Source: an uncultured Arsenicibacter sp.
Lineage (GTDB): Bacteria; Bacteroidota; Bacteroidia; Cytophagales; Spirosomataceae
Assembly (NCBI RefSeq): GCF_945952095.1
Contig: NZ_CAMFHL010000044.1
Coordinates: 1 to 41,248, forward strand
Length of the DNA: 41,248 bases
Direction: 5' to 3'
The translations under genes and the position numbers were made by a program. Numbering within the stretch: position 1 is the first letter of the stretch; every line of letters begins with the position of its first letter. Positions 8,263 to 16,332 of this stretch are shown here, in pieces. The notes under the pieces were generated by a model. It was not told the origin of the DNA, searched no databases, and saw nothing but the letters and a program-made list of their open reading frames with translations.

Positions 8263-10551
8263 ATGAACGCGACGCCTCCGGAAGAATTAAGCGGTGAACT
8301 GACCATCGGTGAACACAAGACCGAAGCCGCCGGTCTGACCGCCATTGTTAAGTCATTTGAGCATGTCTTTACGCGGACAACGCCCGCACGGGGCTGGACG
8401 GCTCTCTACAAACTTAATCAAAAAGATGGCTACGACTGTCCGTCGTGTGCCTGGCCTGATCCCGATCATGACCGGTCATCCATTGCCGAGTATTGTGAAA
8501 GCGGGGCAAAGGCGGTTGCCGATGAGGTAATGACGCGGCATACGGCGTCGCCGGTCTTGTTCCAGCGGTATTCAGTGGCGGAGTTACGCGAAAAAACAGA
8601 TTTCTGGCTCGGGCAGCAAGGCCGGCTGACCCAGCCGATGCTCCTGACGGAGGGGGCGACCCATTATAAAGCCATTAGCTGGGACGAGGCGTTCGGGCTT
8701 GTTGGCAACGAACTGAACGCACTGAGCTCGCCGGATGAGGCGATATTTTATACCTCCGGCCGGACAGCCAACGAAACCGCCTGGCTCTACCAGTTGTTTG
8801 TCCGCATGTTCGGGACCAACAACATGCCCGACTGCTCCAATATGTGCCATGAATCAACCAGCGTGGCACTGGGTGATACGCTGGGGCTGGGTAAGGCGTC
8901 GATTGTATATGACGATTTTGAAAAAGCCGATGTGATCATTGTTATGGGCCAGAATCCTGGCACGAATGCACCCCGGATGATGACGCCGTTGGAAAAGGCC
9001 AAGCGCAATGGTGCAAAAATCATATCCATTAATCCGTTAGTAGAAACCGGACTAACCGGCTTCCGCAACCCACAGAGCCCCCGCGATATGTTGATTGGCG
9101 GGCAGAAACTGACCGATCAGTTCCTGCAAATCCGGATCAATGCCGATCTGGCCTTACTGAAAGCGGTTTGTAAGCTGCTGCTGGCCGAAGAACAAAAAGC
9201 GCCGGGAACCGTCTTCGATCAGGCATTTATCCGGACCCATACGGAAGGCTACGAGCAGTTTATCAACAGCCTGAGTCATTATGAGCTGGACGATCTGGTC
9301 GGGCAAACCGGCGTCTCACTGGCTGAAATTCAGCAGCTGACTGATACCATTAAACATACCCGGAAAATCATTATTTGCTGGGCGATGGGATTGACGCAGC
9401 ATAAAAACTCTGTGCAGACGATTCAGGAAGTCATTAATCTGTTGCTCCTTAAAGGCAGCATCGGCATCGAAGGGGGCGGGGCTGCCCCAATCCGCGGACA
9501 TAGCAACGTACAGGGCGACCGGACGATGGGCATCTGGGAAAAGCCCAAACCAGCCTTCCTGGATAAGCTGCAACAGGTAATCGGGTTTGAGCCTCCCCGT
9601 AAGGACGGCTACGACGTCGTAGCCGCTGTTAAGGCAATGCACGAAGGAAAAGCACACGTGTTTTTCGGTATGGGCGGCAACTTCGCGCTGGCCACGTCGG
9701 ATACCAACTATACGGCCGAAGCCTTGCAAAACTGTCGGTTGACAGTCCATGTCTCAACCAAGCTAAACCGCAGTCACCTGACACACGGAAAAACGGCCTT
9801 GATTTTACCGTGCCTGGGGCATTCGGACATTGATGTGCAGGCAACCGGTTCGCAGTTCCTGACAATGGAGAATACGACCGGTGTGGTGCAGATGTCGAAA
9901 GGGGTCGTTGAGCCGGTGTCTGAACACATGAAAAGCGAACCGGCAATTGTGGCCGGTGTTGCCAAGGCAACCCTGGGCAACCGGAACGGGATCGACTGGG
10001 ATGCGCTGGTGGCAGATTATGACCGGATTCGGGAACTTATTGCTAAAACGGTGGATGGGTTTCAGGATTTTAATCAGAAAGGGCGCAAGCCCGGCGGCTT
10101 TTATCTGCCGAACGGCCCCCGCAAGCGCAGCTTTCCGACAAGCAGTGGCAAGGCTAAATTTACCGTGAATGCCCCGGAACAGGCCATCATGAAACCCGAT
10201 GAACTGATGCTGATGACCATTCGCAGCCACGATCAGTTTAACACGACCGTATACGGAAACGATGACCGGTACAGGGGTATTTACAACGAACGACGTGTCT
10301 TGTTCATGCACAAGGATGATATGGCAAACCGTGGCCTGGCCGAAAAGCAGGTCGTTGATTTACACAGCCAGTATGACGGTAAACAACGGACAGCCCATCA
10401 GTTTATGGTTGTGCCCTATAATATTCCGAGAGGTTGTGTCGCGGCTTATTTCCCCGAAACCAACGTTCTGATTCCGATTGACAGCAAGGCAGACAAGAGT
10501 AATACGCCGACTTCAAAATCAATTGTGATTACGGTTACGAAGGCCGTTTAG
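8263..10551 (+). CDS. FdhF/YdeP-family molybdopterin oxidoreductase
   Basis: 762 aa from ATG 8263; an in-frame TTG at 8197 would add 22 residues with no recognised feature. The protein matches the formate-dehydrogenase-alpha-like family that includes E. coli YdeP. The N-terminus has DGYDCPSCAWPDP (Cys59, Cys62) and a further Cys at 78. The active-site segment NMCHESTSVAL places Cys195-His196 where formate dehydrogenases have Sec/Cys140-His141, so Cys195 should ligate molybdenum. The bis-MGD binding region and a C-terminal molydopterin-binding domain (from about residue 640) are present. The client relationship with FdhD is a strong inference. The physiological substrate of this family is not settled; YdeP is linked to acid resistance. 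The last 33 bp overlap the convergent SCO gene. Confidence 0.9.
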   Translation: MNATPPEELSGELTIGEHKTEAAGLTAIVKSFEHVFTRTTPARGWTALYKLNQKDGYDCPSCAWPDPDHDRSSIAEYCESGAKAVADEVMTRHTASPVLFQRYSVAELREKTDFWLGQQGRLTQPMLLTEGATHYKAISWDEAFGLVGNELNALSSPDEAIFYTSGRTANETAWLYQLFVRMFGTNNMPDCSNMCHESTSVALGDTLGLGKASIVYDDFEKADVIIVMGQNPGTNAPRMMTPLEKAKRNGAKIISINPLVETGLTGFRNPQSPRDMLIGGQKLTDQFLQIRINADLALLKAVCKLLLAEEQKAPGTVFDQAFIRTHTEGYEQFINSLSHYELDDLVGQTGVSLAEIQQLTDTIKHTRKIIICWAMGLTQHKNSVQTIQEVINLLLLKGSIGIEGGGAAPIRGHSNVQGDRTMGIWEKPKPAFLDKLQQVIGFEPPRKDGYDVVAAVKAMHEGKAHVFFGMGGNFALATSDTNYTAEALQNCRLTVHVSTKLNRSHLTHGKTALILPCLGHSDIDVQATGSQFLTMENTTGVVQMSKGVVEPVSEHMKSEPAIVAGVAKATLGNRNGIDWDALVADYDRIRELIAKTVDGFQDFNQKGRKPGGFYLPNGPRKRSFPTSSGKAKFTVNAPEQAIMKPDELMLMTIRSHDQFNTTVYGNDDRYRGIYNERRVLFMHKDDMANRGLAEKQVVDLHSQYDGKQRTAHQFMVVPYNIPRGCVAAYFPETNVLIPIDSKADKSNTPTSKSIVITVTKAV

Positions 10552-11181
10552 TGTGTTAATATCCTGAATAAGCTGCTGCACATCCAGCGAAAGTGTTCCG
10601 TTGTAGATGCCCCTGATGTGCAGCTCGTCATCAACCAGAATCAGGTTTTCGGTGTGCAGAAAGTCGTTTTCCCCTTTCTGCACACCAATATTTTCATCTG
10701 CGAAGTACGATTTCCGTGCCAGTTTATAAATGGCGTCATGTTCACCGGTGAGCAGGTGCCATTTGCTGTCCATCACCTGATGTTTAGTAGCATAAGCCCG
10801 TAGGGCGGGCACGCTATCCCGTTCGGGCATAACGCTGTAGGAAAGCAGCACCACCTGTGAATTGTCCCGGAAGGCGGCCTGAATCTCAGCCATACTGTGG
10901 GTCAGACGCGGGCACAGGCCGGGGCAACTGGTGAAAAAAAAGCTGGCCACATGAATCTTGCCCCGGACAGTTTTATCACTGACAGGCTTGTTGTTCTGAT
11001 CCGTAAAACTATAGCTACTGAGCTGATGCAGCCGGCTGATCTGTTGATCCCCTTCTTCCAGCCATAGCGGCGTAAAGTCAGCCGTGTTATAGTAGGGCAG
11101 GTGCTCTTCTTTTGGCGAATCCGTCTTGCAACCTGTCAATAAAAGTAACAGACTTACAATGACAATCAGGTATCTACCCAT
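10519..11181 (-). CDS. SCO1/SenC-family lipoprotein (copper chaperone / thioredoxin-like)
   Basis: 220 aa. A lipoprotein signal peptide ends in lipobox LLTGC (Cys18). The thioredoxin-like SCO domain has the copper-binding CxxxC motif in TSCPGLCPRL (Cys86, Cys90) and the third ligand His in DFLHTENL (His176), so the metal site is complete. SCO proteins deliver copper to the CuA site of cytochrome c oxidase or act as thiol reductases. No oxidase genes are in the window. Its ATG overlaps the end of the upstream YwqK gene by 8 bp, which implies translational coupling. Its 3' end overlaps the convergent oxidoreductase gene by 33 bp. Confidence 0.92.
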   Translation of the reverse strand: MGRYLIVIVSLLLLLTGCKTDSPKEEHLPYYNTADFTPLWLEEGDQQISRLHQLSSYSFTDQNNKPVSDKTVRGKIHVASFFFTSCPGLCPRLTHSMAEIQAAFRDNSQVVLLSYSVMPERDSVPALRAYATKHQVMDSKWHLLTGEHDAIYKLARKSYFADENIGVQKGENDFLHTENLILVDDELHIRGIYNGTLSLDVQQLIQDINTLNGLRNRNHN

Positions 11182-11758
11182 TTTTCAGTGCTTTATTTGT
11201 GTTTTCGCCCATACAGCCTTTGGCGCCCAGAAGCCCATACCGGCGCCCGTTCCGCATTTCGTAATTTGCCTTGATCTGCCCGCTTTCAAACCACATTTGC
11301 TGCAAACCGGCCTCATGGCCTTCGGCGTCATAGTGGAATGAGCTGAAACGCCGGCCGGTCGGATACCAGTTCTGGTGATGGCCAACCGGAACGTCACGTT
11401 CAAAGGTATAATCGAAACGGCGCCTGCCGTTGGGCCACCAGGCCAGATGACGACCGGTTTTATGGCCCTCCGCATAATACCGGATTTCGGCTGTCCGGCC
11501 GTTTTCGTACCATTGCTGGCTAACACCGTCCGGCTCCCCCTGCACATAAGCTGCTTTAGACTGAACGGTGCCTGACGGAAACCGGCTTACGACGACACCT
11601 GTGAATGGTATGCCCTGATACATATACCGCTGCTGTACCGATTGAAGACCCGGAGTCTGCGCATCCAGAATCAGTATGGGCGTGTTCGATGTGACACGCT
11701 GTGTACAGCTGCCTGCTCCCAAAAACAGCAGTATGCTGATTGTCAGTAGCCTGTTCAT
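11174..11758 (-). CDS. YwqK/MORN-repeat lipoprotein
   Basis: 194 aa. A lipobox GAGSC (Cys18) follows a short hydrophobic signal. The rest is a chain of roughly 20-23 residue repeats of the MORN/YwqK kind, with recurring W-x-x-NG-R and Y-x-x-G-x-x-x-G elements (for example QQWYENGRTAEIRYYAEG, AWWPNGRRRFDY, NWYPTGRRFSSF, MWFESGQIKANY). Databases often label this fold an antitoxin, but here there is a lipoprotein signal and no toxin partner, so that label would mislead. Start and stop overlap both neighbours: ATGA with the YHYH gene upstream and 8 bp with SCO downstream. It may be a surface or periplasmic scaffold for the other two lipoproteins. Confidence 0.85.
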   Translation of the reverse strand: MNRLLTISILLFLGAGSCTQRVTSNTPILILDAQTPGLQSVQQRYMYQGIPFTGVVVSRFPSGTVQSKAAYVQGEPDGVSQQWYENGRTAEIRYYAEGHKTGRHLAWWPNGRRRFDYTFERDVPVGHHQNWYPTGRRFSSFHYDAEGHEAGLQQMWFESGQIKANYEMRNGRRYGLLGAKGCMGENTNKALKNG

Positions 11759-12495
11759 TGTGATACTGTTCCCGGATTACCATAAAAACCATTGCCATTG
11801 ATGTATGGATCCTGAGCCGTAATATGGTAGTGATAAATTCCGCCGGGATAGTCCGTCGTCGCATGCGAATGACCGTGGTAGGCATCCAGATCGCTGTTCA
11901 TGACGGCTTTCCCGTTTTCCACCGGTCCGTATACCGGGTAGCCATCGAGCAGAAAACCAAGTAGTGCTCCGCTGCCGTGTACTTTTGTCAGGTAGGTTGG
12001 TTCAACGTGGTAATGATATTGGCCGGTTTGCTGCGGGTGGCCGTTATACTGGTCAAACGAGTTTATTTCATTCGTCAGCGGTTGCGATGGGCCTGCATAC
12101 TGATTGAAGAACGGTACGCCATTGATCGAGACACCAATAGGGCCCAGCGGTGTTGCCTGTGGAGACGAGGCTTTCGTGGGCGTTAATGGTATGCGGAAAA
12201 CCAGATTCTGGGTACTGATGCTGTTCGGATTCTTCCTGTACTGGGCATTTGTGCCGTTATAGGCTTCATACTGGCTGCTGGTCGCGCTGAAATACGGGCT
12301 TTTATGGTCCGGAATGCCCGTGCTCTTAATCACTACATAATTACCGTCAACTGAGACTGAAAGTGTGCTGTTAAATTTTTTAAAAGCATCGGCAAGGGTG
12401 GTTGTCGAGGGCGTTACCGACGAATCGGAAGATTCTTTCTTACAGGCAAAAAGGCCGATTCCTAAACTGAGGGTAATGAGAAAGAACGTTTTCAT
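11755..12495 (-). CDS. YHYH-domain lipoprotein
   Basis: 246 aa. Lipobox GLFAC (Cys18) follows an N-terminal signal. The YHYH signature appears twice, at residues 160-163 (QYHYHVEPTYL) and 221-224 (GGIYHYHITAQDP), around the family core LLDGYPVYGP (about 182-191) and a His cluster DAYHGHSHAT (about 205-212). Six or more clustered His residues suggest a metal site, but the family function is unknown to me. It is the first gene of a three-gene operon with YwqK and SCO; its TGA overlaps the next ATG. The copper-binding SCO partner makes copper a reasonable guess for the metal. Confidence 0.88.
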   Translation of the reverse strand: MKTFFLITLSLGIGLFACKKESSDSSVTPSTTTLADAFKKFNSTLSVSVDGNYVVIKSTGIPDHKSPYFSATSSQYEAYNGTNAQYRKNPNSISTQNLVFRIPLTPTKASSPQATPLGPIGVSINGVPFFNQYAGPSQPLTNEINSFDQYNGHPQQTGQYHYHVEPTYLTKVHGSGALLGFLLDGYPVYGPVENGKAVMNSDLDAYHGHSHATTDYPGGIYHYHITAQDPYINGNGFYGNPGTVSQ

Positions 12496-12686
12496 AGGTT
12501 TAATCCGCTGTTACATGTTGTTCAATAGACTATTAGACGGAGTAACAGGGAAAAACCAGCGGGCGGCGGCGGATTTTTTTCCTGGCTTTGAGCAATCGGC
12601 ATTATCAGACATATGCGTAATGGTGACAAGGGAACTGAAAATCAGTCTTAGTTGTCAGTATGCAAAATACCCTTGATGATCAGCTA

Positions 12687-12718
12687 TTGCCCTTTTTGCT
12701 GCGAAACCTGTACCTTTG
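12687..12718 (+). promoter_or_regulatory. ileS promoter (-33 TTG, -7 TACCTTTG)
   Basis: TTG at 12687-12689 and TACCTTTG at 12711-12718, spaced by 21 bp, fit the Bacteroidota TTG/TAnnTTTG promoter. The box ends 40 bp before the ileS ATG, leaving a short leader of roughly 30 nt. No T-box or leader peptide was seen. Confidence 0.7.
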
Positions 12719-12758
12719 CCCCGATTTTTATTTCTGAAAACACCCGGAGTACTTCCTG

Positions 12759-15700
12759 ATGAATTATAAACAATACGATAACCTCAGTTATGCCAGCATC
12801 GCAGACGAGGTTTTGAACCATTGGAAACAGACAAATGCCTTCGAGGAATCGGTTCGGCTCCGTGAAGGTAAACCATCCTTTACGTTCTATGAAGGTCCGC
12901 CGTCGGCCAATGGAGCGCCTGGTATCCACCACGTTATGGCGCGGACGATTAAGGATATTTTCTGCCGTTACAAAACCCTGCAAGGCTATCAGGTGAAACG
13001 TAAAGGCGGTTGGGATACCCACGGCCTGCCGATTGAACTGCAGGTGGAAAAAGAGCTGGGCATTACCAAAGAAGATATTGGCAAAACCATCAGTGTTGAA
13101 GAATATAACCGGAAGTGCCGGGAAACGGTGATGCGGTTTACGGACCAGTGGAACGATCTGACCGAAAAAATGGGCTACTGGGTCGATCTGGATGATCCGT
13201 ATATCACGTACCAGAACAACTACATCGAAACGCTGTGGCAGCTGCTGAAGCGGTTATACGACAAGGACTTACTCTATAAAGGCTACACCATTCAGCCGTT
13301 TTCACCGAAGGCGGGTACGGGCCTGAGCTCCCACGAACTGAACATGCCCGGCACGTATAAGGACGTGAAGGACACGACTATCGTGGCCATGTTCAAGGCG
13401 AAGCTGACGGGCAAGTCAGGCTACCTGTTCGACGCTGCTGACAGCGATGATATCTACATCCTGGCCTGGACGACAACCCCGTGGACGCTGCCGGCCAACT
13501 CGGCGCTGACCGTCGGGGCCAACATCGACTATGTGCTCGTCAAAACCTTTAACCCCTATACCCATGCGCTGGTCAATATCGTGCTGGCGAAAAACCTCGT
13601 TGGCCGCTGGCTCAATGAAAAAGGCAAGGTTGAGGACGTAAACGACCCCGCATTTGGTGCCTATCAGGCAGGCGATAAGGTGCAGCCGTGGGCGCTGATC
13701 ATGGAGTTTAAAGGCGAGCATCTGGAAGGTATCGAGTATGAGCAGCTGCTGCCATACGTGCAACCGGATAAGCCTGCCTTTAAGGTAATTCTCGGCGATT
13801 TCGTGACGACGGAAGATGGTACGGGGGTGGTACATACTTCACCGACATTTGGTGCGGATGACTTCAGGGTTGCCCAGGCCAATGGCATCCCGGCCATCAT
13901 GGTGCGCGACGAAACCGGTAAGGAAGTGCCAATCGTTGATCGTCAGGGTCGTTTTGTGAGTGAAATCACCGACTTTGCCGGCCGTTATGTCAAGGAAGAA
14001 TACTATTCGGATGAGGAACGGGCAGACCCCGAATTCCGGCCGACGGACGTTCTGATCGCTATCAAACTGAAAGAAGAAGGTAAGGCGTTTCGTGTTGAAA
14101 AATACGAACACCCGTATCCGCACTGCTGGCGGACAGATAAGCCGATTTTATATTACCCGCTCGATAGCTGGTTTATCCGGACGACAGCTGTTAAAGACCG
14201 GCTGGTTGAACTGAACAAAACGATTAACTGGAAACCGGAAAGTACCGGTACCGGTCGTTTCGGTAACTGGCTCGAAAACCTCGTTGACTGGAACCTGAGC
14301 CGCAGCCGGTTTTGGGGTACGCCGCTGCCGATCTGGCGGAGTGAAGCCGGTGAAGAGCTGTGCATTGGTTCTGTTGACGAACTTATTGTATTAAGTGAAA
14401 GAGCCAATGAGCGAATGGGTGAACGTTTGGGTGAGAATCCTGAGTTGGCCCGGTACATTGAGCAGAACCAGTCACTTATTGACGCATACAAGCAATCACA
14501 ATTAGACGTTCATCGTCCATATGTCGACCGGTTTGTGTTTGTGTCGGAATCGGGTAAACTGATGTTCCGTGAGCCGGACCTGATCGATGTCTGGTTTGAC
14601 TCGGGGGCGATGCCGTATGCGCAGTGGCACTATCCGTTTGAAAACAAAGAAACATTCGATCAGTCATTTCCGGCAGATTTTATCTCGGAAGGGGTGGATC
14701 AGACGCGTGGCTGGTTCTTTACGCTGCATGCCATTGCCGGTATGTTGGGTACGCTGGACGGTACGGTCGAATCGTCGATTGCGTTTAAAAATGTCGTGTC
14801 AACGGGGTTAGTCCTGGATAAAAACGGCAACAAAATGTCGAAACGGCTGGGCAACGCCATTGACCCGTTCCGGACACTGTCGACCTACGGGGCAGACCCG
14901 ACGCGCTGGTACATGATTACTAATGCCGAGCCGTGGGAAAACCTGAAATTCAACCTCGACGGGATCGGGGAGGTGCAGCGGAAGTTCTTCGGTACCTTGC
15001 TGAATACCTACAACTTCTTTGCGCTTTACGCCAACCTCGATAATTACCGCATCGAACAGTTTGATCGTGTGCCGTATGAGCGGCTGACGGAGCTGGACCG
15101 CTGGATTATCTCCAAGCTGATGACGCTGGTGAAAGAGGTGACGGAGCAGTTCGAAGACTATAACCCGACGAAAGCCGGTCGTCTTATTCAGGACTTTGTC
15201 TGCGATCAACTGTCTAACTGGTACGTACGGTTGTCGCGCCGCCGGTTCTGGACCGGCGCGAGCGAAACCGGCGAACTGACCGAAGACAAACGCGCGGCCT
15301 ACGAAACCCTGCAACACTGTCTGGCAACGGTAGCGCAGCTGATGTCGCCGATAGCGCCGTTCTTCTCCGACTGGCTGTATCGCAACCTGACAGAATCGGT
15401 ACGGCAGGAGTCAATCGAGAAAGATACACCGTTCCAATACGATTCGGTACATTTTACAGACTGGCACCCGGTTATCAGTGAGTGGATTGATACTGAACTG
15501 GAAAAGTCGATGGAGCTAGCCCAGAACGTGTGTTCACTGGTACACTCGCTGCGGAAAGGGCATAAAATCAAAGTGCGTCAGCCGCTGACGAAAGTGCTGA
15601 TTCCGGTCCTCAATGCCGAAACACGCGGATTGATCGAACACGTAGCGCCGATTATCCAGTCGGAGGTCAACGTGCGGGCCGTTGAATTCCTGGACGGGAC

Positions 15701-16250
15701 CTCAGCGGAGGCTACGTCGGGTATCCTGAAGAAAAAGATCAAGCCAAACTTTAAGGCTCTGGGGCCAAAGTTCGGCAAACAGATGAAAGATGTAGCGGCG
15801 GCGATTACGGCCATGACCAGTGATGACATTGCCCAACTGGAACAGTCGGGTACATTCCTGCTGGCATCACTGAATCAGTCGATCTCGCTGGCGGATACCG
15901 AAATCCTGACCGAAGACGTGCCGGGCTGGCTGGTTGCCAGTGAGGGCGGGCTGACAGTAGCACTTGATGTGACAATTACCGATGAGCTGCGGCAGGAAGG
16001 CATTGCCCGCGATTTTGTGAACCGGATTCAGAATCTGCGTAAAGACAGTGATTTTGACGTAACGGATAAGATCACCATCGTACTGGAGCGGAATAACGAC
16101 ACGCTGGCGGCGGCCGTTGAAGCCAACAAAGGCTATATCTGTCAGGAGGTTCAGGCTAATTCGCTGGAACTGGTCGAAAGCCTGAACGGAGGTGCTTCTG
16201 AAATTGAAATGGACGAATTCCTGCTGCGCGTTGCGGTAGCGAAGGCGTAA
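12759..16250 (+). CDS. ileS: Isoleucyl-tRNA synthetase with altered GIHH signature motif
   Basis: 1163 aa, the long eukaryote-like (type 2) IleRS rather than the ~940 aa E. coli type. It charges tRNA-Ile. The class I signature after PPSANG reads APGIHHV: residues 55-58 are G-I-H-H, where the standard motif is H-I-G-H. The second signature is K692-M-S-K-R696 within GNKMSKRLGN. The CP1 editing domain with TTPWTLPANSALTV (about residues 240-253) looks intact, and the DVWFDSGAMPYAQ segment is present before KMSKR. The C-terminal anticodon-binding and long extension regions follow without frameshift. The swapped histidine and glycine match the GXHH form described for a subset of IleRS2 enzymes that are extremely resistant to mupirocin. 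No second ileS is in the window. Confidence 0.97.
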   Translation: MNYKQYDNLSYASIADEVLNHWKQTNAFEESVRLREGKPSFTFYEGPPSANGAPGIHHVMARTIKDIFCRYKTLQGYQVKRKGGWDTHGLPIELQVEKELGITKEDIGKTISVEEYNRKCRETVMRFTDQWNDLTEKMGYWVDLDDPYITYQNNYIETLWQLLKRLYDKDLLYKGYTIQPFSPKAGTGLSSHELNMPGTYKDVKDTTIVAMFKAKLTGKSGYLFDAADSDDIYILAWTTTPWTLPANSALTVGANIDYVLVKTFNPYTHALVNIVLAKNLVGRWLNEKGKVEDVNDPAFGAYQAGDKVQPWALIMEFKGEHLEGIEYEQLLPYVQPDKPAFKVILGDFVTTEDGTGVVHTSPTFGADDFRVAQANGIPAIMVRDETGKEVPIVDRQGRFVSEITDFAGRYVKEEYYSDEERADPEFRPTDVLIAIKLKEEGKAFRVEKYEHPYPHCWRTDKPILYYPLDSWFIRTTAVKDRLVELNKTINWKPESTGTGRFGNWLENLVDWNLSRSRFWGTPLPIWRSEAGEELCIGSVDELIVLSERANERMGERLGENPELARYIEQNQSLIDAYKQSQLDVHRPYVDRFVFVSESGKLMFREPDLIDVWFDSGAMPYAQWHYPFENKETFDQSFPADFISEGVDQTRGWFFTLHAIAGMLGTLDGTVESSIAFKNVVSTGLVLDKNGNKMSKRLGNAIDPFRTLSTYGADPTRWYMITNAEPWENLKFNLDGIGEVQRKFFGTLLNTYNFFALYANLDNYRIEQFDRVPYERLTELDRWIISKLMTLVKEVTEQFEDYNPTKAGRLIQDFVCDQLSNWYVRLSRRRFWTGASETGELTEDKRAAYETLQHCLATVAQLMSPIAPFFSDWLYRNLTESVRQESIEKDTPFQYDSVHFTDWHPVISEWIDTELEKSMELAQNVCSLVHSLRKGHKIKVRQPLTKVLIPVLNAETRGLIEHVAPIIQSEVNVRAVEFLDGTSAEATSGILKKKIKPNFKALGPKFGKQMKDVAAAITAMTSDDIAQLEQSGTFLLASLNQSISLADTEILTEDVPGWLVASEGGLTVALDVTITDELRQEGIARDFVNRIQNLRKDSDFDVTDKITIVLERNNDTLAAAVEANKGYICQEVQANSLELVESLNGGASEIEMDEFLLRVAVAKA

Positions 16251-16256
16251 TATAAA

Positions 16257-16330
16257 GAGCGAAAGAGTGAAAGAGCGAAAGAGTACCGAGCTAATGGCCG
16301 CTCTTTCACTCTCTCGCTCTTTCACTCTTT
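16257..16330. repeat. Purine-rich octamer repeats forming an imperfect inverted repeat between convergent genes
   Basis: The 82 bp between the ileS and receptor stop codons consist of repeated GAAAGAGY units on the left and their complement (CTCTTTC units) on the right, around a short centre near 16290-16303. RNA from either strand could fold into a long stem, so it probably ends transcription of both convergent genes. It may also be a dispersed repeat. Confidence 0.65.
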
Positions 16331-16332
16331 AA

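Noticed and set aside
11174..11758. Toxin-antitoxin system based on the YwqK annotation
   Set aside because: The protein is a lipoprotein and there is no toxin-like neighbour; the repeat fold alone does not show antitoxin function.
12496..12758. T-box or leader-peptide attenuator before ileS
   Set aside because: A normal promoter sits 40 bp before the ATG, leaving too short a leader, and no T-box features were seen.
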